Shown here in pieces: positions 39,858 to 48,495 of a stretch of DNA of 64,000 bases. The position numbers were made by a program, and so were the translations under genes. Source of the DNA: Eubacteriales bacterium (GTDB lineage Bacteria; Bacillota; Clostridia; Oscillospirales; Butyricicoccaceae); NCBI GenBank assembly GCA_030524205.1, contig JAUNGZ010000004.1, forward strand, positions 59,953-123,952, read 5' to 3'. A model generated the notes under the pieces. It ran no database searches. It saw only the letters and a list, made by a program, of their open reading frames with translations, and had not been told where the DNA came from. Positions within the stretch are counted from its first letter, which is position 1. Each line of letters begins with the position of its first letter.

Positions 39858-40913
39858 TTATGCCTCCCCTTCGCCGGACGGGTCCGCGCCGATGCGTATC
39901 ACGCACTTTGTCACTTCGTTCTTGCAGTTCATCGCCCGCCGCAGGCCGTCCTCCACCTTGTCAAAGGGGTAAATATCCGAAACCAGCTTTTTCAGCGGCA
40001 GGCCGTTCTCCAGCATCTCGATCGCGAGCGGATAGGTGTTGCGGTAGCGGAACGCGGTTTTGATCGTGATTTCATTGTTGATCAGATGGTTGACATAGAG
40101 GGACGCCTGCCGCTCCACCGGATAGCCGATCAGCGTCACCGTCCCGCCGCGCTTTGCCATCAGACCGGCCTGCTGGATGGTCTGCGGCCTTCCGGCGGCT
40201 TCAAAAACGGCGTCCACGCCGCCAACCGCTTGCTGCAAATATTCCGCGGCGTCCGTTTCGGCGGAATTGATCGTGCGGTAGCAGCCCAGCGTTTGGGCGA
40301 GCGCCAGCCGGTTTTCCATCACGTCGATCACAAACACTTTTTTCACGCCCCTTGCCAGCAGCGCCAGCACGACCGTCAGGCCGATGCAGCCCGCGCCGAT
40401 GACCGCGGCGGTCTGCCCGGCCTGAACGCCGGATTGGCCGACCGCGTGCAGCCCCACCGACAAAGGCTCGATCAGCGCGCCCTCCAGCGTAGAAACGGAG
40501 GCGGGCAGCCGATAGCAGAAGCCCGCCGGATGTACGACATATTCCGCGAAGCACCCTTCCATCGTCGGCGGGGAGGCGTAAAACTTCACCTGCGGGCAAA
40601 GGTTGTACCTGCCGGATTTGCAGAACGCGCATTCCATGCAGGGCTTCTGCGGCTCTATGGCCACCTGGTCGCCCGGCGAAAAGCCGCCGGCGCCTACCCC
40701 CGCTTTGACAACGACGCCGGCAGCCTCATGGCCGAGAACGCATGGAGCGGTTACCGCTTTGCCGCCGCAGGAGGCGGTCTGGTACAGGTGCACGTCCGAA
40801 CCGCACACGCCCACATAATCAATTTTGATCAGCAGCTCGCCGCGGCCGGGCGCGGGAATCTCCGTTTCCCGAAACCTGATCGTTTGCTTTTCCGTCATTT
40901 CGGCGACTTTCAT
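39858..40913 (-). CDS. Zinc-dependent sorbitol-type (MDR) dehydrogenase
   Basis: 351 residues from ATG 40,913 (MKVAEMTEK). The catalytic zinc motif is CGSDVHLYQ followed by GHEAAG. The structural zinc Cys set is CMECAFCKSGRYNLC. The Rossmann motif is VIGAGCIGLTVV with an Asp after strand 2 (VFVIDVMENR), which favours NAD. It resembles sorbitol/L-iditol and threonine dehydrogenases. It is the first gene of the operon. It may feed polyols or sulfo-polyols into the pathway; the substrate is unknown. Confidence 0.9.
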   Translation of the reverse strand: MKVAEMTEKQTIRFRETEIPAPGRGELLIKIDYVGVCGSDVHLYQTASCGGKAVTAPCVLGHEAAGVVVKAGVGAGGFSPGDQVAIEPQKPCMECAFCKSGRYNLCPQVKFYASPPTMEGCFAEYVVHPAGFCYRLPASVSTLEGALIEPLSVGLHAVGQSGVQAGQTAAVIGAGCIGLTVVLALLARGVKKVFVIDVMENRLALAQTLGCYRTINSAETDAAEYLQQAVGGVDAVFEAAGRPQTIQQAGLMAKRGGTVTLIGYPVERQASLYVNHLINNEITIKTAFRYRNTYPLAIEMLENGLPLKKLVSDIYPFDKVEDGLRRAMNCKNEVTKCVIRIGADPSGEGEA

Positions 40914-40937
40914 ACCGTTCACCCCGCAAGCATGTTA

Positions 40938-41004
40938 TTTATCTTTCGATTTATATTATGTTTTTTTCGATATAATTATATTATACGAAAGTATAGAAAG
41001 TCAA
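40938..41004 (-). promoter_or_regulatory. Promoter and candidate DeoR operator of the sulfonate-sugar operon
   Basis: On the minus strand, TTGACT (41,004-40,999), an 18-bp spacer and TATAAT (40,980-40,975) form the promoter. Around it lie repeated CGAAA/TTTCG half-sites: TATACGAAAGTATA at 40,983-40,996, TTTTTTTCGATATA at 40,961-40,974 and ATCTTTCGAT at 40,941-40,950. Similar half-sites occur upstream of the DeoR gene. Confidence 0.6.
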
Positions 41005-41060
41005 GACGCAAGCGCTGCTGCATTTGGAGATTATTCGGCCTTCGTTTTATGGATTATGCC

Positions 41061-41100
41061 AAAACGAAAAAAAGAAAAGGCGCCGCTGTAAGCGGCGCCT
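41061..41100 (-). terminator. Terminator of the DeoR gene
   Basis: On the minus strand, AGGCGCCGCT-TAC-AGCGGCGCCT is followed by a T-rich tail. It separates the regulator from the operon, which has its own promoter. Confidence 0.85.
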
Positions 41101-41126
41101 TCACGCGGATATTCCGAACAGGCCGG

Positions 41127-41888
41127 TTAGTTTTCGTCGGCAAAAATAATCTTGATGCCCATTTTCCTAAGCTCATCGAACAATGCGGCATGCTGCGGCG
41201 AGCGGGTGGTGATGATGGTATGCAGCTGCTTGAATTCGGCAAACAGGTTTACGCCCGCGTGACCGAATTTGCTGTCGTCAAACACCGCGATGACCTCCTT
41301 GCCGGCGGAAATCATCGCCTTTTTTACCATGGCCTCCAGCACCATGCCGGTCGTCAGGCCCACGGAATCGCGCACGCCGGTGCAGCCGATAAACACTTTA
41401 TCGCATTCGAGCGCGGAAATTTCCCCCTCGGTCACCGGGCCTACCGTGCATTTGGATTTTGAAAGCAGCATTCCGCCCAAAAACGTCACCATATGGTTGG
41501 ATTTATCCAAGCAATTAGCGACTGACAGGGAATTGGTGATAACGTTGATCGGATCTCCGTCCGCGATTTGCTCCGCGATCATCATCGTCGTCGTGCCCGA
41601 GTCCAGCATAATGGAGTCCCCCGTGCTGATCAGCTCGGCCGCCCGCTTTGCGATTTGCTGCTTTTTGATGAAATTAGCGTCCTGGCGCTGGCTGAACGGG
41701 ATGGGAACGGCGGTGGCAAGGCTCACCTTTCCGTGGTAACGGATGATCAGCCCCTGCTCGACCAGCTCGGCGATGTCCTTGCGCATCGTTACCTGCGAAA
41801 CGCCGTATATGGCAGCCAGATCCGACACCTTTGTATATTCCTCACGGCTCAGCCGCTGCAGAATATCCTTTCTTCTCTGCTCTACCAT
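41127..41888 (-). CDS. DeoR/GlpR-family repressor of the operon
   Basis: 253 residues from ATG 41,888 (MVEQRRKDI) with GAGG 10 nt upstream. The N-terminal HTH is YTKVSDLAAIYGVSQVTMRKDIAELVEQG. The C-terminal DeoRC sensor domain has DSGTTTMMIAEQIADG, GGMLLSKSKCTVGP and VFDDSKFG. Members usually respond to phosphorylated sugars or related effectors. It lies between the operon (same strand) and the divergent EamA gene, and TTTCG half-sites are present on both sides. Confidence 0.92.
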   Translation of the reverse strand: MVEQRRKDILQRLSREEYTKVSDLAAIYGVSQVTMRKDIAELVEQGLIIRYHGKVSLATAVPIPFSQRQDANFIKKQQIAKRAAELISTGDSIMLDSGTTTMMIAEQIADGDPINVITNSLSVANCLDKSNHMVTFLGGMLLSKSKCTVGPVTEGEISALECDKVFIGCTGVRDSVGLTTGMVLEAMVKKAMISAGKEVIAVFDDSKFGHAGVNLFAEFKQLHTIITTRSPQHAALFDELRKMGIKIIFADEN

Positions 41889-41942
41889 ATGTAACACTTC
41901 CTCAATAAATATTCACTGCGCGGAGCCATGTACGCGAGCCCT

Positions 41943-42040
41943 TCGTATATATTACGAATCTTTCGCATCAATGCATTTTAGGTTATTTAAATTATATATC
42001 ATCCTTGCGTTTTGTCAATAATAATTTCGTAACTTTCATT
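41943..42040. promoter_or_regulatory. Candidate DeoR operator sites between the regulator and the EamA gene
   Basis: TCGTATATATTACGA (41,943-41,957) is an inverted repeat. The next site is ATCTTTCGCA (41,958-41,967), and TTTCGTAACTTTCA lies near 42,025. ATCTTTCG is shared with the operon promoter region. Confidence 0.4.
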
Positions 42041-42047
42041 TTATGCC

Positions 42048-42076
42048 TTGACTGTATTACGTTTTGGATGTATATT
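42048..42076 (+). promoter_or_regulatory. Promoter of the EamA transporter gene
   Basis: TTGACT, 17-bp spacer, TATATT, about 45 nt before the ATG. Confidence 0.7.
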
Positions 42077-42120
42077 ATTTCTAATATTTCGCTTCTATTG
42101 TGCAATATAAGGAGGGCGCC

Positions 42121-43050
42121 ATGAAAAGCAAGTCCGACTACTTCGCTTTGGTTTTTCTTTCCTTCGTTTGGGCCGGCCACCTGACCTTGGTCCGGGTAAT
42201 CGGCGCGTTCCTTCCCGTCAACACAACCGGGGCGTGCGTCCGCGCGGCTACCTGCATCATATTGACGGCAGCGTTAGCCGCCGCGCACCGCCTGCCCGCG
42301 CTGCGCATCGCCAGCGCCAAAATAGGCCTGCTGCTGGTGTGCGTCGGCGGGCTCGGGTTTTTGTTGGATTTTTTTTCATTTCTCGGCCTTACCTATGCCG
42401 ATTCCAACACCGGAACCGCGCTGCTCAAAACAGACGTGCTGTTCTCGGCGCTTCTGACGGCCCTCGTATTCAAAAAAGGCGCGCGGTTCCGCCCGCGCGA
42501 TTGGGGCGTTACGCTTGCCATGCTTTTCGGCGTTTTGCTCATACTCGACATCGACTTGGCCCATCTGCACTGGAAAGCGACCGATTTCTATTTTATTCTA
42601 AGCGCCCTCTTTGTCACGCTCAACGCGTTTTTGATCCAGCATTTGCAGCACAGGCACGGCCTTTCAAATGATACGATCGCGTTCTATAACAATTTATTTA
42701 CGATGCTCATTTTTGCCGTCTTCGCGCTTATGTTTGAAAACGGCGCGTTTTCCCTCTCCCGGCTTACGCTGCGGCAGTATCTGCCGCTTTTGGCCGCCGG
42801 CGCGACGCAGTCGTTGATATACCTGTATTATTACCGGAGCCTGTCTGTTTTCCCGGTGTGGTTTGTAAAATCAATCCTGCTCTTGATGCCGGTCTTTTCC
42901 ATGGTCATCAACTTCCTCGCATTTCAAACGATTCCCACCCCGCAGCATCTGCTCGGCACCGCAATCGTGGTCGGCTGTGCGGCGCATATGCTGTACGCGC
43001 ACCGGCATGACGGGCGCGAGGACGGAACCGGCGTTTGCTCCCGCGGGTAG
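42121..43050 (+). CDS. EamA/DMT-superfamily permease
   Basis: 309 residues from ATG 42,121 after AAGGAGG. Ten membrane helices in two EamA repeats: residues 1-140, with FLDFFSFLGLTYADSNTGTALLKTD in the first, and 150-290 in the second. The family moves small metabolites such as amino acids and drugs, often outward. It is divergent from the DeoR repressor and shares its control region. It is therefore a candidate exporter of the operon's end product (isethionate in the model) or a second importer. Confidence 0.88.
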   Translation: MKSKSDYFALVFLSFVWAGHLTLVRVIGAFLPVNTTGACVRAATCIILTAALAAAHRLPALRIASAKIGLLLVCVGGLGFLLDFFSFLGLTYADSNTGTALLKTDVLFSALLTALVFKKGARFRPRDWGVTLAMLFGVLLILDIDLAHLHWKATDFYFILSALFVTLNAFLIQHLQHRHGLSNDTIAFYNNLFTMLIFAVFALMFENGAFSLSRLTLRQYLPLLAAGATQSLIYLYYYRSLSVFPVWFVKSILLLMPVFSMVINFLAFQTIPTPQHLLGTAIVVGCAAHMLYAHRHDGREDGTGVCSRG

Positions 43051-43407
43051 CGGCCGGCGGCAAAGCCTTTCGGGGGAATAATTGCTAATTTATGGCAATC
43101 TTCGTTTCTATTTTGATTATACCAGATGATTCCAACCGTTGCAAGGATGTCATGAGGCGCGCGGCAGCGCCCCGGACACAGAAGCTGGCGCGCATGCCGC
43201 CGCCGCATATCCGCTGTTTCTCCAAGCGCCCGGCCCGTGTGCCGCAAATGGGGAAAACGCCCTTCAAACCTCCGGTTTGAAGGGCGTTTTTAATGCTTTT
43301 GGTCAGAATCGGAACCGGCGCGGGCGCATTGCCGCCAAGGGGCTTGCCGGCGGCTTTTCGGGTTATCCGGGCGAAAGGCGCGCTTCTGCTTTTTATCAAC
43401 CGCCTGT
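43051..43407. other. Gene-free spacer with an orphan minus-strand promoter
   Basis: No gene is seen. A consensus promoter on the minus strand, TTGCAA (43,144-43,139), 17 bp, TATAAT (43,121-43,116), would transcribe into the EamA gene antisense. It may be vestigial or drive an antisense RNA. Confidence 0.35.
43254..43291. terminator. Bidirectional terminator between EamA and the AraC-type regulator
   Basis: Stem GCCCTTCAAAC / GTTTGAAGGGC, with A-rich and T-rich flanks on the two sides. It can serve both convergent genes. Confidence 0.85.
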
Positions 43408-45006
43408 TCAGCTCGGCGCATCACGGAAAGCGGCGCTCTCCTTAAACTCTTTCGGCTGCAAGCCGGTCACCTTTTTAAACAATCTGGAGAAATAGATGGG
43501 GTTTTTAATTCCCACCTGCTCGGCCACCTCATAGAAATGCAAATCGGTTTTCCGCAGCAGCTCCTGCGCGCGTTCGATCCGTTTATGCTGGATATAGCTT
43601 GTCAGGTTTTTCCCGGTCTGCTGCTTAAACAGGCGGCTTAAATAACTGGGGCTGAAATGCACAAGCGCCGCAAGGGATTCCAATCCCAGCTCCTCCGCCA
43701 AATGCCCTTGAATGTAGCCGCAAACCGTTGTAACGGCGGCGGCGGAGTGCTGGCCGGAATCCGCCAGACAGATGGCGGCGCGTTCGATCATGTTCGATAG
43801 AAGCGCCTCCAGCTCTCCCAAGGTTTGGCAGGCGTAGGCCGCATGCTCCGTCGGGCTGACCGGATTGGCAAATAAGGATGGCTGGTAAGACCAGATCAAC
43901 TGCATGCAGGAGGTGCAAAACAGCTGCACCAAATGCTGCGCCTGTAAAAACGGGAGCTGTTCCGAGCGAATAAATTCCGTTAATTGCTTCGCAAGCCTTT
44001 TGCAGGCGTCAAAATCGGAAGAAAGAAGGGCGTGCTCAAATTTTTGGAGCTGCTGGGTGCAGCTTTCGAACTGAACGTTGGAAATATTGGGAAGCGCGTC
44101 GACCGCGAACACCGTGTTGTTCGGCATGTAAGAGGCAAAGCTGGTGGCCTGCTGCGCCTCCGCTTTTGCTTCGGTAAGAGATAAAAGGTCGGCGTGCAGC
44201 CGGCTGACGCCCGCAAAAACCTGCAAATTGCTGAAATTTTCAATAATATGGAGCCATTCGCGGCACAGCAGCAGAACATGGGCCGGAGAGGGCGGCTCTT
44301 GCCGCGCCCCGTGCACAATCAGGAAAAATTTGCGGTCGCTGATCTCCAAAAGCCGCGTGGAAAAAGGAGAAAACGTCGAAAGCAGGGTGCTGCGGATCGT
44401 CGTAAGGTTTTCGGCCACGGCTTCGAGGCTCCAGTCCTCGGCCTGCACATCCGCTTCGATCAGGAGGTAGTTCTCAATTTGCAGGCCCAGCGCGGATATC
44501 TGCGCCAGCACAAAAAGATTTGAAAGATGCTCCGCGTTCAGCATGCGCTGCAAAAAGCTGTTTTGCTGCAAGAGCAAATTCTGCGCCTGCTGCTCCGAAA
44601 GCGCGTTGGCCGTTCGATAGGAGCTGGAGATGCCGTCCAGCCGCTGCGCGGCTTTTCGCACCGCCTCGGTAATTTGCGGCGCGGTCGTCGGCTTTAAAAC
44701 AAATTCCGTTACGCCATAGCTGACCGCCCGGCGCGCATACTCAAAGTCCGGATACCCCGTCAGCAATATCAACTGGATATGGGAGAACCTCTTCTGCAAA
44801 GCCGAACACAGCGCAAGGCCGTCCATGCCCGGCATGCGGATATCGGTTATCACGATGTCGGGCGACAGCTCCTCCGCAAGCCGCAGCGCCGTTTTGCCGT
44901 CGGCGGCTTCCCCTATCGGCGCGCAATCCAAGGCGGCCCAATCGACAAAGCTTTTCAGCCCGTTGCGGATATAAGATTCGTCGTCAACGATTAAAACGCG
45001 ATACAC
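43408..45006 (-). CDS. YesN-like response regulator with AraC output domain
   Basis: 532 residues from a GTG start with GAGG upstream. The receiver (1-120) has LIVDDESYIRNGLKSF, the phospho-Asp in DIVITDIRMPGMDG, and the Lys in FVLKPT. A long helical middle (130-420) is typical of the YesN group. The C-terminal double AraC HTH has LAALVHFSPSYLSRLFKQQTGKNLTSYIQ and ELLRKTDLHFYEVAEQVGIKNPIYFSRLFKK. The partner kinase lies 3 nt upstream. The pair probably activates the divergent sugar-import operon at 47,042. Confidence 0.94.
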   Translation of the reverse strand: MYRVLIVDDESYIRNGLKSFVDWAALDCAPIGEAADGKTALRLAEELSPDIVITDIRMPGMDGLALCSALQKRFSHIQLILLTGYPDFEYARRAVSYGVTEFVLKPTTAPQITEAVRKAAQRLDGISSSYRTANALSEQQAQNLLLQQNSFLQRMLNAEHLSNLFVLAQISALGLQIENYLLIEADVQAEDWSLEAVAENLTTIRSTLLSTFSPFSTRLLEISDRKFFLIVHGARQEPPSPAHVLLLCREWLHIIENFSNLQVFAGVSRLHADLLSLTEAKAEAQQATSFASYMPNNTVFAVDALPNISNVQFESCTQQLQKFEHALLSSDFDACKRLAKQLTEFIRSEQLPFLQAQHLVQLFCTSCMQLIWSYQPSLFANPVSPTEHAAYACQTLGELEALLSNMIERAAICLADSGQHSAAAVTTVCGYIQGHLAEELGLESLAALVHFSPSYLSRLFKQQTGKNLTSYIQHKRIERAQELLRKTDLHFYEVAEQVGIKNPIYFSRLFKKVTGLQPKEFKESAAFRDAPS

Positions 45007-45009
45007 AGC

Positions 45010-46755
45010 TCATCTATCCTCGCTTTCTTCGATTGGGATTTGAATCAAGACCTCGGTTCCCTCTCCGGGGCCGCTGCGAATGGTAAAAGCACAAGCGTCC
45101 CCGTAAAGCAGGCGGAGCCGCCGGCGAATGTTGTCGAGCGCGACATGGTTGTGCGCGTTCCGCCCGTCCTCCGGCGCGCCGCCGTCGGGCCGGAAGCCGG
45201 CCCCGTCATCCTGTACGCGGCAGAAGAGCGAGTCGATCTCTTCCCACACGTCAATGCATACCTCGCAGCAGCCGCACTTTGGCTCCAGACCATGCACAAT
45301 GCTGTTTTCCACCAGCGGCTGGATCATCAGCTTGGGAACCAAGCAGCTCCTCAGCCGTTCGCTTTCGACCTCGATTCGGAAGGACAGGCGGTCCTCATAG
45401 CGCAGGCTTTGCAGCTGCAAGTATCCGGTCACATAATACAGCTCCTCGCGGAGCGTAATCTTTTCCTTGCCGCGCAGCGCGATGCCGCTTCGTATCAGGT
45501 TGGCCAGCGTGGAAACGATTTGGTTGATCTCGTCGGCGTGCAGCTCCGTGGCCTTCCAATTGACCAGCTGCAAAACATTGAAGATGAAATGCGGGTCAAT
45601 CTGGGATTGCAGCAGCCGCAATTCGGATTCGCACAGCAGCTGATGCTTTTCCCGCACCTCGTCCATCAGGTTCTCGATCTGGCCGGCCATGGCGTTGAAA
45701 CGGTCGGACAGCAGGTTCAGCTCGCGCACCTGACACTGCGGCAGCCGGGTTGACAGGTTTCCGCTTCCAAAAATCGAAATGCTATTCATAAAGCCCTTCA
45801 TGGGCAGGTGGATCAATTTATAAACATGGACAACCGCCAGTACCGTGCACGTCAGCATAAGCAGGCAGAATACGCCGAAAAGCCCAAGGGCCCGCAGCAG
45901 CTCGCCATACAGCTCGGCGCTTGGGATCAAAACTGCGGCTTGCAGGGAAAAAGCCTGAAGCGGCCTTGTAATGCAGTAATAGGAGTCGTTTTCTATGCCG
46001 ATCTGATCGGGCGACGCCGGAAACGCGGTATCGCGCAGCGCGTCGTCCGAAACCTGATCGGACGCGCCAAAAAAGATGGTGCGGTCCGCGTTATAAATGT
46101 AGGTCAGCGCGCCGGGATAAATCTTTTTCAGCGCCTGCAGCTGATCCGCAAATAATCTGGTCGGATCAATTTCCAATACGATTTTGCCGATATGCTCCAT
46201 TGTGCGGATGTCGTCGTAATTCTGCACCCAATAAATATAATCGGTGTGATTGTTGCCCGCAACCAGCTTATTGGTGTCCTGTTCCGCCTGATATTGCAGA
46301 TAAACGCTGCGCGCCCGTTCGATGCTGGCCGTGTAGAAGCTTTCCCTCAGCGCGGTGACGTACGTGTCCGGCTGGGAATCGCTGAAAACGATGGCGGATA
46401 CTAAAAATTCGCTGTTCCACGCGCTGTTGTACAGCAGCGCGCGGGTCAGCATATCTTCCACCGGACGGATGGAAATATAGGTTTCGCTGCTGGGCGGCGC
46501 GACAAGTATATCGGAAATCTCCGGCGTGGCCAGCAGCATCAAAGAAATGTTTCTCGCGGAATCCAAGTACCCGTTCAATTCACGGGTGATCTGCTCCACA
46601 TAAAAATCCGTGTTTGCTTTTACGTTTTGCTCAAGCTGTGTGGAAACGACAAGGAAAAAAAACAAGCCCGCAAGCAGCATGGGGAGCAGCAGGCATAGTA
46701 TAAGCGCCGATACCAGCAGCTGGCGCAGGGAAAATATGTGTCGAAACCGCCGCAT
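45010..46755 (-). CDS. YesM-like sensor histidine kinase
   Basis: 581 residues. Helix 1 lies at about 13-36 and a large extracytoplasmic sensor at 37-280. Helix 2 (285-310) and a HAMP linker follow. The His_kinase domain carries LLQSQIDPHFIFNVLQLVNWKA, and the HATPase has MIQPLVENSIVHGLEPK and DDGAGFRPDGG. It is the usual partner of YesN-type regulators. The sensor probably detects an extracellular oligosaccharide or a binding protein. It is divergent from the ABC importer operon. Confidence 0.94.
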   Translation of the reverse strand: MRRFRHIFSLRQLLVSALILCLLLPMLLAGLFFFLVVSTQLEQNVKANTDFYVEQITRELNGYLDSARNISLMLLATPEISDILVAPPSSETYISIRPVEDMLTRALLYNSAWNSEFLVSAIVFSDSQPDTYVTALRESFYTASIERARSVYLQYQAEQDTNKLVAGNNHTDYIYWVQNYDDIRTMEHIGKIVLEIDPTRLFADQLQALKKIYPGALTYIYNADRTIFFGASDQVSDDALRDTAFPASPDQIGIENDSYYCITRPLQAFSLQAAVLIPSAELYGELLRALGLFGVFCLLMLTCTVLAVVHVYKLIHLPMKGFMNSISIFGSGNLSTRLPQCQVRELNLLSDRFNAMAGQIENLMDEVREKHQLLCESELRLLQSQIDPHFIFNVLQLVNWKATELHADEINQIVSTLANLIRSGIALRGKEKITLREELYYVTGYLQLQSLRYEDRLSFRIEVESERLRSCLVPKLMIQPLVENSIVHGLEPKCGCCEVCIDVWEEIDSLFCRVQDDGAGFRPDGGAPEDGRNAHNHVALDNIRRRLRLLYGDACAFTIRSGPGEGTEVLIQIPIEESEDR

Positions 46756-46965
46756 AGCAAGTCGCTCCCCTTTCTGAGAACTATTATAGCAAATCCGATT
46801 GCGAAAGCAAGGCGCAGTTCCCCATATTGGCCGGCGGTTCTATGAAAAGGCATCATCGTATCAGAAAAGCCCCGGAAAAGACAAAATAGTATCGGAAGCG
46901 TTTTGGCGGCGGCGGAAAAAAAGCCGTATGTAAATCCTGGTTCATAAATTGTGCGCAATTGGATA

Positions 46966-46994
46966 TTGGTAAATTTGGCTTTTGAACTTACAAT
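46966..46994 (+). promoter_or_regulatory. Candidate promoter of the sulfatase/ABC operon
   Basis: TTGGTA, 17-bp spacer, TACAAT, about 48 nt before the GTG start. The -35 is weak, which fits activation by the YesN-like regulator. Confidence 0.45.
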
Positions 46995-47041
46995 AAAGAC
47001 ATCAGCAAGACAGAGGAAAAACAAATAAAGGAGGAACAATC

Positions 47042-48340
47042 GTGAAACGAAAATTAAGGTGCCTGCTGGCGGGTGTGTTGACGGGCTCGCTGTGCCTGTC
47101 GGGATGCGGGCAAGCAAACCCGCAGGCAGAGCAGGGCGATGTAACGGTCATCAAATTCCCGACGTTTCAGGTGGGCGTCAATCCGTCCGCGCCGGCCATC
47201 GAGCAGATCACCCAGCGCTTTAATGAGAAATTTGAGGGGAAATACCGGATTGAAATCGAAGAGGTGCCCGGCGACGCGAACTATGTGGAAAAAATGAAGG
47301 TTCTGCTTTCGGCGGATTCCCTGCCGGCTGTGATTGATGGGCGCGGGTACAATCTGCTGGATATGGCGCTCTCGCGCGACGCCGTCGTCGACCTGACCCC
47401 GTATCTGGAGGCGGACCCGGAATGGAAAGCGCAGTTTGACGAGCGAACGCTGGAATACAACTCCCGGGACGGCAAGGTATATTCCATTCCGGCGGAGCGC
47501 AGCGTGATCGGCTATTTTTACAACAAAGAGCTGTTCGCAAAAGCGGGCATTACAAAGACCGCCGAGACTTGGGAGGAGCTGTTCGCGCAGTTTGAACAGC
47601 TGAAAGCCGCGGGGATCACGCCGCTCTCTATGGACACCGCAGACAGCGCGTGGTCAAGCTCGCTCTGGCTCGGCGCGTTTATGGCGACCGCCGGGCCGGA
47701 GGCGCAGCAGTTCATGGATCAGATGATGCCCAGCGACTATAACGACCCGGCATTTGTCGAAGGCGCGCGGCGGCTGAACGAAATGCTGCAAAATTACACC
47801 ACGGACGACGCCATCGGCGGAAAATTCGAGCATGCGGCCAACAATTTCCTCTCCGGCAAGACCGCGATCATCGCCAACGGCCCGTGGATGACCGGCTCCT
47901 TCAGCGATCCGACCAAGGCCCCCGAAGGCTTTGCGGATAAAGTGGGGGTGGCGATCTACCCCGAAAGCTGTGTTTACAGCGCGCCGATGCTTGGCTACTT
48001 TGTCGCCGCGAAGGAGGAAAAGCAGATCGAAGCGGCGGTGGAAATGGTCAAATTCTTCACCAGCGACGAGGCGCAGCAAATCGCGCTCGAGGTGTCCGGG
48101 CTGCTCCCGGCGTCCCAGACCGTGGAGATCACGGACGATATCCGCACAAAGTATCCGCTGACCGCCGAGCTGCTGGATTTGGCCAAGGGGGCGGAGATTC
48201 AGGTCAACTATCTGCAGGCGACCATGTACCCCAACCTGTTGGATGTTATGTCGCAGGAGCTTCCCTCGCTGGTTGCCGGCCAGATCGACGCGGCGGAATT
48301 CTGCGATAGGCTGACGCAGGCGGCGCTGAAAAACCAGTAA
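47042..48340 (+). CDS. ABC sugar-binding lipoprotein (family 1)
   Basis: 432 residues from a GTG start after AAAGGAGGAA. The lipobox is GSLCLSGCGQ near residue 22. The family 1 solute-binding fold is clear: PAIEQITQRFNEKFEGKYRI, then DSLPAVIDGRGYNLLDMA, VYSIPAERSVIGYFYNKELF, FLSGKTAIIANGPWM and AKEEKQIEAAVEMVKFFTS. It delivers an oligosaccharide to the two permeases encoded next. Aromatic residues at the likely binding site support a sugar ligand. Confidence 0.93.
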   Translation: MKRKLRCLLAGVLTGSLCLSGCGQANPQAEQGDVTVIKFPTFQVGVNPSAPAIEQITQRFNEKFEGKYRIEIEEVPGDANYVEKMKVLLSADSLPAVIDGRGYNLLDMALSRDAVVDLTPYLEADPEWKAQFDERTLEYNSRDGKVYSIPAERSVIGYFYNKELFAKAGITKTAETWEELFAQFEQLKAAGITPLSMDTADSAWSSSLWLGAFMATAGPEAQQFMDQMMPSDYNDPAFVEGARRLNEMLQNYTTDDAIGGKFEHAANNFLSGKTAIIANGPWMTGSFSDPTKAPEGFADKVGVAIYPESCVYSAPMLGYFVAAKEEKQIEAAVEMVKFFTSDEAQQIALEVSGLLPASQTVEITDDIRTKYPLTAELLDLAKGAEIQVNYLQATMYPNLLDVMSQELPSLVAGQIDAAEFCDRLTQAALKNQ

Positions 48341-48495
48341 ACACCGGCAAAGGTGCGGTTTTCGGGTGGAACCGGCAAGATTTCTGAGATAAGGCGGCTT
48401 GAACCGCCGCGTAAGGATTGATCTTGCCCTTGTATTTCCCCCGGGCCGCGCCTTTTTTATGGACAAAACAAGAATAAAGGAACGAGGTGGTAACT

